Source: Pseudomonadota bacterium
GTDB lineage: Bacteria > Pseudomonadota > Gammaproteobacteria > Xanthomonadales > Rhodanobacteraceae
Assembly (NCBI GenBank): GCA_018240465.1
Contig: JAFEFS010000081.1
Span: 30,327 to 94,326, forward strand
Direction: 5' to 3'
Length of the DNA stretch: 64,000 nt
Positions 26,566-35,611 of this stretch are shown here, piece after piece; within the stretch, counting starts at the first letter, position 1; each line of letters begins with the position of its first letter. The translations under genes and the position numbers were made by a program. The notes under the pieces are model-generated. The model made no database searches and was not told where the DNA came from. It worked only from the letters and a program-made list of their open reading frames with translations.

Positions 26566-26736
26566 ATGCTGAGTCGTACATCCCTTAGATTTCTTGCACT
26601 ACTCTTGGTCTTATCTATTCCATTTTGGATACTAGGTGCTGTATTCAGTGCCAAGTTGCCTGGATCGATACCGCTAAGTGCTCTTCAGTTCTTTGCCGTC
26701 TCCACGGCGGCCGTCCTCTCGTGTCAGGTCAACTGA
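26566..26736 (+). pseudogene. Truncated CPBP-family intramembrane protease fragment
   Basis: A 56-codon frame that begins 9 bases after an attC-like core. The translation starts MLSRTSLRFLALLLVLSIPF, continues WILGAVFSAKLPGSIPLSAL, and ends QFFAVSTAAVLSCQVN. This is the usual first helix and loop of CPBP (CAAX-like) glutamic intramembrane proteases. The rest of the protein, including the catalytic Glu-Glu-x3-Arg motif, is missing. The DNA is much more AT-rich than the neighbours. It is read as a cassette whose gene was cut short by deletion or recombination. Confidence 0.6.
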
Positions 26737-26944
26737 ATGCAGCACACTCAGTTTGGCACTTCGATGCCGATATACCGGCGGGAGGAGTCCATTCGATCAG
26801 TCAAGTGGACCGCGGCGACGGGCCGCGCTATCTTCGTACGCATCGTGGCCGCGGCCACTTACCTCAAGCGTTGGACATCACGATCAGAATTCGCGATGGC
26901 GGACCCATACCTTGATGACGCAGCATGAAGCGAGGAGAGCCCGG
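26737..26944. other. Spacer between truncated cassette and SnoaL-like gene
   Basis: No gene is supported. It holds GTTGGAC (26870-26876), a match to the GTTRRRY core, but I could not find a convincing partner arm. It may be the remnant of an attC damaged by the same event that truncated the CPBP fragment. Confidence 0.35.
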
Positions 26945-27340
26945 ATGACAGTCGATCCCGCAGCAGTACGTGCGATGGTGTCCGCTTATACGGCAGCCTG
27001 GAACTCTGGCTCACCGGAGGCCGTTGCTTCCTTTTATGCCCCGGACGGGCGTATTGTCATTAATCGCGGTGAGCCTTGGGTAGATCGCAAAGGTATCGGT
27101 GAAATGGCCGCTGGCTTCTTTGCCGACGTTCCGGATCTCACACTGATATGCGAAGACGTGCGTTGCGCGGGCAATCATGTCGCATACTTCTGGACCTTCA
27201 CTGGGACACATGCTGCCACGAAGAATCCACTCCGCGTTTCCGGTTGGGAGGAGTGGGATCTCAATCCGGACTTAAAGGTAGTTGAATCGCGTGGTTGGTA
27301 CGACGCAGCCGAATACGAGCGGCAGACCGCGGCCCGTTAG
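26945..27340 (+). CDS. SnoaL/NTF2-like protein
   Basis: 131 residues with an NTF2-like cone fold: VRAMVSAYTAAWNSGSPEAV, then ASFYAPDGRIVINRGEPW, GIGEMAAGFFADVPDLTLIC and YFWTFTGTHAATKNPLRVSG. The family includes ketosteroid isomerase-like and polyketide cyclase-like enzymes and many binding proteins. The core Asp/His set of SnoaL is not clearly conserved, so no reaction is assigned. The ATG at 26945 follows GGAGAG. It is directly followed by a strong attC-like site, the arrangement of a gene cassette. Confidence 0.8.
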   Translation: MTVDPAAVRAMVSAYTAAWNSGSPEAVASFYAPDGRIVINRGEPWVDRKGIGEMAAGFFADVPDLTLICEDVRCAGNHVAYFWTFTGTHAATKNPLRVSGWEEWDLNPDLKVVESRGWYDAAEYERQTAAR

Positions 27341-27344
27341 TGAT

Positions 27345-27431
27345 GCCCAACCCGGCGTTCAACCGGACGCGCACCCGAAGTCGTTCGCTCTCCGAGCGTT
27401 CTCGGGCGCGCCGGTTGACTTTGCGTTGGCG
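27345..27431 (+). other. attC-like site C, after SnoaL-like cassette (best of four)
   Basis: GCCCAAC (27345-27351) fits RYYYAAC, and the far end reads GTTGGCG (27425-27431). The left arm TTCAACCGGACGCGC pairs with GCGCGCCGGTTGA on the right. One unpaired A sits in the left arm, like the extrahelical bases that orient attC recombination. The left core begins 4 bases after the SnoaL stop codon. Length 87 bases. Confidence 0.65.
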
Positions 27432-27606
27432 GACGCGCCACACCCTCACCGCTGACGCAGACGTTGATGCTCCCGGAGCAAACGGTCTGCTCTCCTGCCG
27501 CTACGGCGTGTGCGGCGGCGTAGCATCGTTGCGGCGTTGACCACCCGAACAGAACACCGCTGTAACGGTGCTTGCATCTAGCGGGCCGGATCATTGAAGG
27601 CGAAGC

Positions 27607-28392
27607 ATGAAAGATAATCGGACTCCCAATTACGGTCTGGATGCCCCGGTGGCGGTGCGCAACATGCTCGTTGTCGCGGCGTTTGGGATCATCTCGCTGA
27701 TCACGCGGCTGCTTGGCGTGTGGTCCCGGCAGGATGCTATTGCGGTGATCGCCCGGCCGTTGATGTTGGCCGGTCTGGGCTTCGGCGCGATGGCCTTGTG
27801 GATGATTTACGACAGCAAGATCGGGAAGATACGCGAGCGGGAAAGATATCTGGACAAGATCAACTGGAAAGGGCACGAGCGCGTATTGGATGTGGGGTGC
27901 GGGCTGGGACTATTTCTCATCGGCGCGGCCAAACGGCTCTCGACCGGACGCGCCGTCGGCATCGACAAATGGCAGCAGGAAGATCTCAGCGGCAACAACG
28001 CTGAGGGCACGATACGCAACGCGTTGATCGAAGACGTCGCAGATAAAGTCGAAGTGAACACCGGCGATGCGCGACACCTTCCCTTCGCTGATGCCAGCTT
28101 TGACGTGGTGCTCTCGAGCATGGCGCTGCACAACATTTACAACGCAGACGAGCGGCAGACCGCCGTGCGCGAGATCGCACGCGTGTTAGCACCTGGTGGG
28201 CGCGTGCTCATCATCGACGTACGGTACACGTCGACATACGCCGCCACGTTGCGTGACGCAGGGTTAACGGATGTGCGCTGCGTGCAAGGCGTGTTCCCGT
28301 ATCTGCTGACGCTGATCACGTTCGGCTCGTTGGGATGGGGCTACGTGATCGGTACAAGAGTGATCGACAAAACATCATCGAGCGCCGCCTAA
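27607..28392 (+). CDS. SAM-dependent class I methyltransferase with N-terminal membrane segments
   Basis: 261 residues. Two hydrophobic segments lie at about residues 18-37 and 47-65, so it is probably anchored in the inner membrane. The methyltransferase domain follows: VLDVGCGLGLFLIGAAKRL is motif I with the SAM-binding Gly loop, VGIDKWQ the acidic loop, and GDARHLPFADASFDVVLSSM motifs II-III. The substrate is unknown. The TAA stop codon sits inside GCCTAAC, the start of an attC-like site, which is typical of integron cassette genes. It is the last gene of the island. Confidence 0.85.
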   Translation: MKDNRTPNYGLDAPVAVRNMLVVAAFGIISLITRLLGVWSRQDAIAVIARPLMLAGLGFGAMALWMIYDSKIGKIRERERYLDKINWKGHERVLDVGCGLGLFLIGAAKRLSTGRAVGIDKWQQEDLSGNNAEGTIRNALIEDVADKVEVNTGDARHLPFADASFDVVLSSMALHNIYNADERQTAVREIARVLAPGGRVLIIDVRYTSTYAATLRDAGLTDVRCVQGVFPYLLTLITFGSLGWGYVIGTRVIDKTSSSAA

Positions 28393-28444
28393 CAATTCCT
28401 GTATGGACTCCCATTGCAAGTGACCGAGTAAAACACTGTTTGGC
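28387..28444 (+). other. attC-like site D, after methyltransferase cassette
   Basis: GCCTAAC (28387-28393), a perfect RYYYAAC core containing the stop of the methyltransferase gene, faces GTTTGGC (28438-28444). The reverse complement of the latter, GCCAAAC, differs by one base. The 58-base length is at the short limit for attC. CAATTC follows the first core, as in many attC sites. Confidence 0.45.
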
Positions 28445-28724
28445 AAGCGATGCGGTTGCAGTCGTGTATACGGCCTTGGGGTGAGCGGCTTGCGCTCGGG
28501 CCAGGAGGGAATCCGACAGGACGAAGCCACACGTTCAATCGGCCACTGACGGCCAGAAGTGTTATCGGCTTACTCGCCCCGGGGCCCGACTTGCTTGCCA
28601 TCGACGTTCGTCTTACCTGCAACGCGGTGGAAGGAACTCAGTGAGTTGGCCACCTACTGGCGTGGTCGGAATCGAAGCTCATGCGGTGGTGTTCGGCGGC
28701 CCACAGGCGCCGCGCGATTCCGCC
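28393..28724. other. Spacer at the right edge of the cassette island
   Basis: This 332-base stretch holds the right part of attC-like site D and copy 2 of a dispersed repeat at 28472-28545. No coding region can be supported. The translated frame across it (28450-28644) has a counterpart in the other repeat copy, which shows that the similarity is in DNA rather than a conserved protein. Confidence 0.5.
28472..28545 (+). repeat. Dispersed repeat, copy 2
   Basis: Matches the minus strand of 3760-3832; see that entry for shared blocks. It lies 28 bases beyond the last attC-like site, so it may be linked to how the island arose or ended. Confidence 0.7.
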
Positions 28725-30773
28725 TCAGTGCATTTCATCGGTTGGCTCGGGAATCGCCAGGTACACCGTACTCCAGAGTTGCGCGGCGTTGGATTCGTCG
28801 GCGTCGTTCTTGCGCTGGCCGAAGGGGCTCATGACGTAGCGGCCATCGACGTAGGTCCACGACCACAGTTCGGACGTACTCATTTTTTTTGTGGCGCGAA
28901 TCACCCGCCAGAGTTCCATCTGTGCCTTTTTCAATGCGGCCCGCGTCGGTTCCGGCAGATCGCTGCGTTCGAGCTGACGCGCCAGACCTGCCGTCATCAG
29001 GGCCTGCTGCCATGACCAGACCACGGCGCCGTGATAGGCGTTGCGGCCGAGGATTTTCTGCAGGTCGGCACCGGCATAGACCGCATCGGCGACCACCATG
29101 CCCACGCCGGTCATCAGGCCGGCGGGAAACGGGCGGAAAATCGCCGCGAGGGCCGCATCCAGTTGCGCGGCATCGGGACGGCCGAACAGCAGCGCGAAGC
29201 CGTCGTCCGAATTCAGCACGGGAATCGGCTTGCCTTGTGCATCGAGGGAGAGCGCGTTGAACGTGATTTCGCCGCTTGCTGGCAGGCTGGCCAGCGCCGC
29301 TGCCGGGTCGATGCCCTGGGCCCTGGCATAGCCCGCCACGTCGGCGCGCGCGACCGCGACGGGCAGTTTGACCAGGAACAAGGGCGGCGCACGGCGCGAC
29401 CAGACGGCGGCGAGCTTGTCTGCGGATGCCGCTTCGTTGCCGGTGGAGTCCGGCGGCGTCAGCCCCGCCTTGCGCAGGCGCGCGATGGCTTCGAGCGCAG
29501 CCGGCATCAGGATCGCGTTGACGTCGTAGGGGATGCGCCCGCCGGCAAGACCGATCTCGCTGTCGCGCCACTCGCCTACTTTTTCGCCGGGTTTGAGCGC
29601 CACCAGATTCGTCGCCGACGGATCGCGCGCGAACGGCCGCGCGTGCGCGAGCACGAGGGCGAAATTGCGGGCCAGCGCGGCGCCGGCGGTTTTACCGGAG
29701 TCGAGCTTGCGCGCGAGAAACGCCTTGGCGCGCGCCCTGCCGTCGGAGCTGTCCAGCAGATAGGCCGCGGCGACCGGCGCGAGCATGACGTCGCTGTCGA
29801 TCATCTTGTAGTCGTAGATCGGCGCATCGCCGGCGCCCGTGCCTTCCTTGCGATGGCGAAGCACCGCGAACTCGCCGATATCCTCCTCGTGCGCAACCTG
29901 GCCGTCCGGTGAAAGACGGTTCAACACCGCGGCTAGCCCATCCTCCACCGCCAGCGGTTGCAGCGCCGGCAGCAGCAGGCGCAGCGACATCAGCGTATCG
30001 CGGCCGAAATAGGTATCGAAGCGCCACGAGCCGGCGAGGAATTTTTCTTCGTAGCTGAGAAAGCGCAGCGCGTTGCGCCCGCGCTCGTCGCTGCCGGCGT
30101 TGGAACTGAACAGCGCATCGGCCGCGAACGGCGTCAGCGGCTTCTCGCCGGTCAGCGCGCGCAGGCGCAGGCGCAGCGGTTTGCCGTCCGTCGGCCGGGT
30201 CAGCGTCCACGGCTTGCCGTTGCCGCCGGCCAGGCTGCCGTCTTCCACCGACAACGCGATCTCGTAACCGGGCGCGCCGTCGAGCCGCGTGCGCGACCAG
30301 GTCAGCGTATTGCCTTCGCGCCGCGCATGCGCTGCCGTTCCCGGCGGGTACGGGTGATCGAGCTGGTAATCGCGCAGCACACGCACGCTGCCGAGTACGG
30401 CATCACGGATGCGCAGCGGCGACGACGTGGCCAGCGTCGCCTCGGCCTCGATGCCGTGCAGCGCGCGCCCCTGCGCATCCTTCGCCTCCAGCGGTTGCAC
30501 GCTCTGGAGATGCCATTGCACGGGCGTGGCCACCGGCTCGAACCAGATGCCGACGCCGCTGTTGCCGGCCGGGAACGCCGCGAGCACACGCGGCTTCAAG
30601 CCCGAGCTCAACAACAGGTGCGCGGCGACAGGCCCGTCCTGATAGAACGCGTTCTCGACATCGCCCTCGCTGATGCGGAATTGCAGTGGCTCGGCCACCG
30701 CCGGGCGCGGCGACGGTGCCATCGCTGCCAGCAGGCCCGCCAGCGCGACGGAGAAAAAACGACGAACGAACAT
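28725..30773 (-). CDS. Secreted six-hairpin glycosidase-like protein
   Basis: A 682-residue secreted protein. The start at 30773 gives a signal peptide (VRRFFSVALAGLLAAMAPS, cleavage near AVAEP). A beta-sandwich-like N-terminal part is followed by an alpha-helical part with GSWRFDTYFGRDTLMSLRLL. That motif occurs in glycogen-debranching amylo-alpha-1,6-glucosidases and related (alpha/alpha)6 enzymes. Acidic residues are present in AHEEDIGEF and YDYKMIDSDVM, plausible catalytic candidates. The substrate is unknown; a periplasmic or extracellular glycan is inferred. A longer frame to 31115 overlaps the divergent ClC gene and is rejected. Confidence 0.72.
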   Translation of the reverse strand: MFVRRFFSVALAGLLAAMAPSPRPAVAEPLQFRISEGDVENAFYQDGPVAAHLLLSSGLKPRVLAAFPAGNSGVGIWFEPVATPVQWHLQSVQPLEAKDAQGRALHGIEAEATLATSSPLRIRDAVLGSVRVLRDYQLDHPYPPGTAAHARREGNTLTWSRTRLDGAPGYEIALSVEDGSLAGGNGKPWTLTRPTDGKPLRLRLRALTGEKPLTPFAADALFSSNAGSDERGRNALRFLSYEEKFLAGSWRFDTYFGRDTLMSLRLLLPALQPLAVEDGLAAVLNRLSPDGQVAHEEDIGEFAVLRHRKEGTGAGDAPIYDYKMIDSDVMLAPVAAAYLLDSSDGRARAKAFLARKLDSGKTAGAALARNFALVLAHARPFARDPSATNLVALKPGEKVGEWRDSEIGLAGGRIPYDVNAILMPAALEAIARLRKAGLTPPDSTGNEAASADKLAAVWSRRAPPLFLVKLPVAVARADVAGYARAQGIDPAAALASLPASGEITFNALSLDAQGKPIPVLNSDDGFALLFGRPDAAQLDAALAAIFRPFPAGLMTGVGMVVADAVYAGADLQKILGRNAYHGAVVWSWQQALMTAGLARQLERSDLPEPTRAALKKAQMELWRVIRATKKMSTSELWSWTYVDGRYVMSPFGQRKNDADESNAAQLWSTVYLAIPEPTDEMH

Positions 30774-30940
30774 GGCATCTCCGAAATGGACCCGACCACC
30801 GCGAACCGCGAAGCCCGTGCAATTTAGCAAATGCCGCGTCGCGAGGAACGCGTGCATTTCCGGCCGGGGTCGCATCCGCGAATTTACTGTAGCCGCGGCG
30901 AGGGTTATCCTGCACCGCTTATCCCGCATTGCAGCATGCC

Positions 30941-32830
30941 ATGACCGGTGCATCTGTTCCTCCCCCTCGCCCGAGCGCGGCCGACCCGTTGCCGGTATCG
31001 CCCGGTCTCGGCGACGTGATGACTGCCGCGCGCATGCCGCGCAAGTCGGTGCAGTTGGACAAGCGCGTGCTGCTGATTTCGACGATCGCGATCCTGCTCG
31101 CCGCAACCTGTGCATTGATCGCGCAATGGCTGACGGCGCTGATCGGCATCGTCACCAATTTTGCCTTCTACGGCCGCTGGTCGACCGAGCTGACCTCGCC
31201 GGCGGGCAACCATCTCGGGGCCTGGGTGATCCTCGTTCCGGTCGTCGGCGGCCTGATCGTCGGCGCGATGGCGCGCTGGGGTTCGGCGGCGATCCGTGGC
31301 CACGGCATTCCCGAGGCGATGGAACAGGTGCTGCTCAACCAGAGCCGCATCCCGCCGCGCATCACGTTTCTCAAGCCGGTTTCGTCGGCGGTCGCGATCG
31401 GCACCGGCGGGCCGTTCGGTGCGGAAGGTCCGATCATCGCGACCGGCGGCGCGCTCGGCTCGCTGATCGGGCAACTCATGCACGTCACCGCGATCGAACG
31501 CAAAACCCTGCTCGCCGCGGGCGCGGCCGCCGGCATGGCGGCTGTGTTCGGCTCGCCGATTTCGGCGGTGATCCTCGCCGTCGAGCTGCTGCTGTTCGAG
31601 CTGCGTCCGCGCTCGCTGATTCCGGTCGCGCTCGCGGCGACGACGGCGACCGGCATCCGCTACGCAATGGTCGGCTCGCACGCGGTGTTTGCGATGCCGC
31701 AGGTCGCGATTCCTGGCGCCGGCGCGTTGCTGTTCTATGTCCTGCTCGGCGCGGCACTCGGCTTCATCAGCGTCGGCGTCACGCGCGCCGTTTACGCGGT
31801 CGAAGACGCGTTCGACCGCTTGCCGATCCACTGGATGTGGTGGCCGGCGCTCGGCGGGCTCGCGGTCGGCGTGGTCGGCTTTTTTGCCCCGCTGACGCTC
31901 GGCGTCGGTTACACCAACATCGAGCAGATCGTCTCGGGCGGCTTCGCGCTCAATGCGCTGATGTTCCTGTGCGCGATGAAATTCCTGTCGTGGGTGATCG
32001 CCCTCGGCAGCGGCACCTCGGGCGGCACGCTGGCGCCGCTGTTCACGATCGGCGGCGCGCTCGGCGCGGCGGCCGGCATGCTCGCCGCGCCGCTGCTGCC
32101 GCGCCTCGGCATCGATCCGCGCATCGCCGGCCTCGTCGGCATGGCGGCGATGTTCGCCGGCGCCTCGCGCGCGGTGCTCGCCTCGATCGTGTTCGCATTC
32201 GAAACCACGCTGCAACCGGCCGGCCTGCTGCCGCTGCTCGGCGGCTGTTCGATGGCCTATCTGGTCTCGTGTCTGTGCATGCGCCAGACGATCATGACCG
32301 AGAAGATCGCGCGCCGCGGCGTGCGCGTGCCGAGCGAATACGCGGCCGACTATCTCGACCAGGTGCTGGTGCGCGATTCCTGCTCGCGCGACCTCACCGT
32401 GCTGAACGCCGCCGACGATCTCGGCAGCGTGCGCCGCTGGCTCGCCTCGGGCGACGCCAAGGCGCAATTCCTCGGCTATCCGGTGCTCGATCAAACCGGC
32501 AACCTGCGCGGCATCGTCACCCGCCGGCAATTGCTCGATGCGCAGAATGCCGATGCCAAAGGCGTGGGCGAGCTGCTTCCGACGGCACCGATCATCGTCT
32601 TCGAGGACAATTCGCTGCGCGAAGCCGCCGACCACATGGTCGAGGAAAAAGTCGGCAGCGTCGCCGTCGTCACGCGCGAGGCGCCGCAAAAAATCGTCGG
32701 TGTGCTGACCCGCGGCGACCTCGTCACCGCGCACACGCGCCGCCTGAGCGAAGCGCGCGATGCGAACCGGCAGATCCGCGTGCGCCAGGCAATCCGCGAG
32801 CGGTTGCGCAGGACTACGGACGGCGGTTGA
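30941..32830 (+). CDS. ClC-type chloride channel/antiporter with CBS pair
   Basis: A 629-residue ClC protein with about 10-12 membrane helices, then two CBS domains (from about residue 480: AQFLGYPVLDQTGNLRGIVT and MVEEKVGSVAVVT). Selectivity-filter motifs are GHGIPEAMEQ in place of the usual Gly-Ser-Gly-Ile-Pro, GGPFGAEGPIIATGG with the gating Glu preserved, and GSGTSGGTLAPLFTIGG. The gating Glu points to Cl-/H+ exchange. CBS domains often sense adenine nucleotides. A TTG 12 bases upstream is the alternative start. The divergent gap from the glycosidase-like gene is 167 bases. Confidence 0.9.
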   Translation: MTGASVPPPRPSAADPLPVSPGLGDVMTAARMPRKSVQLDKRVLLISTIAILLAATCALIAQWLTALIGIVTNFAFYGRWSTELTSPAGNHLGAWVILVPVVGGLIVGAMARWGSAAIRGHGIPEAMEQVLLNQSRIPPRITFLKPVSSAVAIGTGGPFGAEGPIIATGGALGSLIGQLMHVTAIERKTLLAAGAAAGMAAVFGSPISAVILAVELLLFELRPRSLIPVALAATTATGIRYAMVGSHAVFAMPQVAIPGAGALLFYVLLGAALGFISVGVTRAVYAVEDAFDRLPIHWMWWPALGGLAVGVVGFFAPLTLGVGYTNIEQIVSGGFALNALMFLCAMKFLSWVIALGSGTSGGTLAPLFTIGGALGAAAGMLAAPLLPRLGIDPRIAGLVGMAAMFAGASRAVLASIVFAFETTLQPAGLLPLLGGCSMAYLVSCLCMRQTIMTEKIARRGVRVPSEYAADYLDQVLVRDSCSRDLTVLNAADDLGSVRRWLASGDAKAQFLGYPVLDQTGNLRGIVTRRQLLDAQNADAKGVGELLPTAPIIVFEDNSLREAADHMVEEKVGSVAVVTREAPQKIVGVLTRGDLVTAHTRRLSEARDANRQIRVRQAIRERLRRTTDGG

Positions 32831-32841
32831 AGCCTGTCGGC

Positions 32842-33462
32842 TAAGCGCCTCGCAATACCGCCAGCCGACTCTGCAGCGCCCTGTTCGCCGAGCGCGTTGC
32901 GCTGACTCAAGTCAAAACCGCGCGTAACGATCAACTGCGCAATACGCCTGCCGAGCAGACGCTCGCCGGTGCGCAGGAAAGGCGCAGTACGCACATGCGC
33001 GAGAACGACGGCTTTGCCACAGAAATGGAATGCAGCGCCCCGCACGCCGCGGATCGCCACGAAAAAACGCAACGTTGACCACGCCGTCAGCGACGATGAG
33101 TGCCAGCGGCGGCAGGGCCAGCTTCCAGGTATGCGGGCCGGCGAGAATCGAAAAATCCGCCAATTGAAGGCAAAGGCAGCCAGCACCAGGCAGATGCCGG
33201 CGAGGACCAGCAGCGAGAGCAGGAAGAACTTTGCCGCCTGCCACGGCCGGCGATATTCGTGAAAGGTATCGTGCAGGATGCGCAGAACGAGCACGCGCAC
33301 GCCTTCGAACGGGATCAACACGACCAGACCGTCCAGCCACTCGTTCGAGTCGTCCCATCGTGGCTGCACGGCCCAGCGGGCGAGGCCGGCGACGACGAGC
33401 GTCGGCACGATCAGGTCCAGAACGAGCGCCCGCCAGTCCGTTGGTGCCGCGATCGCCGCCAT
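32842..33462 (-). pseudogene. Frame-disrupted integral membrane protein gene (two compensating shifts)
   Basis: The start ATG at 33462 has a strong GGGAGGGG ribosome site. The first 100 residues read as a membrane protein (DLIVPTLVVAGLARWAVQP, then FFLLSLLVLAGICLVLAAFA). At 33151-33155 (a T5 run on the coding strand) the protein-like frame switches; the next segment reads SILAGPHTWKLALPPLALIV. At 33062-33067 (a T6 run) it returns to the first frame with FVAIRGVRGAAFHFCGKAVV. The two indels have opposite sign, so a product could be made with about 30 wrong residues. The C-terminus is uncertain: the first frame continues into the ClC gene to 32491. Function unknown. Sequencing error in homopolymers is a simple alternative. 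Confidence 0.6.
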
Positions 33463-33587
33463 GCGCGCCCCTCCCCGGCGGCCGCCAGCATAAATCCCGC
33501 GTTTCGCCATGGCGAGCGCCCCTGCCCCGGTCAACTTGCCGCTGATGACGCAATGAACGAAAATGCTTGATTGGACAAGATATTCCC

Positions 33588-35486
33588 ATGATCGATTCTC
33601 AACACTACCCGCGCCTTTCGCGCATCGCCTCGCCGACCGATCTGCGCAAGTTCGACGAAGCCGAGCTGCCTGAAATCGCGCGCGAGCTGCGCGAATACCT
33701 GATCGAGCAGGTCGCCGGCGTCGGCGGCCATTTCGGCGCGGGCCTGGGCGTGGTCGAGCTGACCGTCGCGCTGCACTATTTGTACGAGACCCCCGCGGAT
33801 CGCCTGGTCTGGGATGTCGGCCACCAGTGCTATCCGCACAAGATCCTGACCGGGCGCCGCGATCGCATCCACACGATCAAGCAGAAAGACGGCCTCGCGC
33901 CGTTCCCGCGCCGCGACGAGTCGCCGTACGACACCTTCGGCGTCGGCCATTCTTCGACTTCGATCTCGGCCGCGATCGGCATGGCCGTGGCCGCCCAGCG
34001 CAAAGGCGACGCGCGCAAGATCGTCGCCGTGATCGGCGACGGCGGCCTGACCGGCGGCATGGCCTACGAGGCGCTGCACCACGGCGGCGATCTCGACACC
34101 GATGTGCTCGTGATCCTCAACGACAACCAGATGTCGATCAGCGAGAACGTCGGCGCGCTGCCGAAGATGCTCGCGCGCCTGATGACCAGCCGCACGCTCA
34201 ACGCGATGCGCGAGCGCGCGAAGAACAGCATGCGCCGGCAGGGGTTCCTGTGGCGTTTCTTCAAGCGCTGGGAAGAACACCTGAAAGGGATGTTCGTGCC
34301 CTCGACCCTGTTCGAGGAATTCGGCTTCCACTACTTCGGTCCGATCGACGGCCACGACCTGCCGCAGCTGCTGCATGCGCTGAAGACGCTGAAGGAACTC
34401 AAAGGCCCGCAGTTGCTGCACGTGATCACGACCAAGGGCAAGGGTTACGCGCCGGCCGAGGCGCAACAGATCGACTATCACGCGGTCGGCCCGTTCGACC
34501 CGGTCAAGGGCCTGGTCAAGAAGGCGCCCGGCAAGCTGACCTACACCGACGTGTTCGGCGACTGGTTATGCGAGCAGGCGCGTGCGGACGAGCGCCTGCT
34601 CGCGATCACGCCGGCGATGCGCGAAGGTTCGGGCCTGGTGCGCTACTCCAGGGAATTCCCGCAGCGCTATTTCGACGTCGGCATCGCCGAGCAGCACGCA
34701 GTGACGCTGGCTGCGGGCATGGCCTGCGAAGGCGCCAAACCGGTGGTCGCGATCTACTCGACCTTCCTGCAGCGTGCCTACGACCAGACGATCCACGACG
34801 TCGCGATCCAGAACCTCGACGTCACCTTCGCGATCGATCGCGCCGGCGTCGTCGGCCCGGACGGCGCGACGCACGCGGGCAGCTTCGATCTGTCCTACCT
34901 GCGCTGCATCCCCAACCTCGTCGTCGCCGCACCGAGCGACGAGAATGAATGCCGCCGCCTGTTGACCACCGCATTCCTGCACGACGGTCCGACCGCCGTG
35001 CGCTATCCGCGCGGCACCGGCCTTGGCGTAAAGCTCGACACCGAACTGAAGCCGCTGCCGCTTGGCAAGGCGGAGGTGCGCCTGCGTGGCGGGGATCTCG
35101 CCATCCTCGCCTTCGGCAGCCCGCTCGCTGCCGCGCTGAATGTCGGCACCGAACTCGGCGCGAGCGTGGTCGACATGCGCTGGGTCAAGCCGCTCGACGA
35201 AGCGTTGATTCTCGAGCTCGCACGCACGCATGGCGCGATCGTCACCGTCGAGGACAACGCGATCGCCGGCGGCGCCGGCAGCGCGGTGGCCGAGTTCCTC
35301 GCCGCGCGCAACGTGCAGGTGCCGCTGCTCCATCTCGGCCTGCCGGATGCGTATCTCGAACACGCCAGCCGCGAGCAATTGCTCGCCGAAGCCGGCATCG
35401 ATGCGGCCGGCATCCGTGCCGCGATTCTCGAGCGCTGGCCGCGTCCGGCGCCGAAGCTCGTCGGCGAGATCCGCAGCGCGGTCTGA
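33588..35486 (+). CDS. dxs: 1-deoxy-D-xylulose-5-phosphate synthase
   Basis: A 632-residue thiamine-diphosphate enzyme that condenses pyruvate and glyceraldehyde-3-phosphate in the first step of the MEP isoprenoid pathway. Motifs: [17 protein letters not shown] at the active site, [11 protein letters not shown], the cofactor loop [20 protein letters not shown] with LNDNQMSIS, the pyrimidine-domain [17 protein letters not shown] and [19 protein letters not shown]. The length matches the family. The ATG at 33588 is preferred to one 21 bases upstream. It supplies the isoprenoid precursors used for ubiquinone and carotenoid-type pigments. Confidence 0.97.
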   Translation: MIDSQHYPRLSRIASPTDLRKFDEAELPEIARELREYLIEQVAGVGGHFGAGLGVVELTVALHYLYETPADRLVWDVGHQCYPHKILTGRRDRIHTIKQKDGLAPFPRRDESPYDTFGVGHSSTSISAAIGMAVAAQRKGDARKIVAVIGDGGLTGGMAYEALHHGGDLDTDVLVILNDNQMSISENVGALPKMLARLMTSRTLNAMRERAKNSMRRQGFLWRFFKRWEEHLKGMFVPSTLFEEFGFHYFGPIDGHDLPQLLHALKTLKELKGPQLLHVITTKGKGYAPAEAQQIDYHAVGPFDPVKGLVKKAPGKLTYTDVFGDWLCEQARADERLLAITPAMREGSGLVRYSREFPQRYFDVGIAEQHAVTLAAGMACEGAKPVVAIYSTFLQRAYDQTIHDVAIQNLDVTFAIDRAGVVGPDGATHAGSFDLSYLRCIPNLVVAAPSDENECRRLLTTAFLHDGPTAVRYPRGTGLGVKLDTELKPLPLGKAEVRLRGGDLAILAFGSPLAAALNVGTELGASVVDMRWVKPLDEALILELARTHGAIVTVEDNAIAGGAGSAVAEFLAARNVQVPLLHLGLPDAYLEHASREQLLAEAGIDAAGIRAAILERWPRPAPKLVGEIRSAV

Positions 35487-35611
35487 TCCCCGCGCCGCGG
35501 CGGGCGCAGAAGATTTCTGGCCCGCGCAGCCCCGCCCATGGCCCGGATCGGTCGCGGCGCGGCGCGGCCGTTGCGCTATGCTGCGTCGACCTTCGCAAGC
35601 TTTTGCCGCGC

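Noticed and set aside
26625..26928. Three short overlapping + frames after the CPBP fragment
   Set aside because: They overlap one another in different frames, have no ribosome sites and match nothing; treated as decayed cassette sequence.
30673..32844. 723-codon + frame over the ClC gene
   Set aside because: Reads as Arg-rich out-of-frame translation; the 30941 frame gives membrane helices and ClC motifs.
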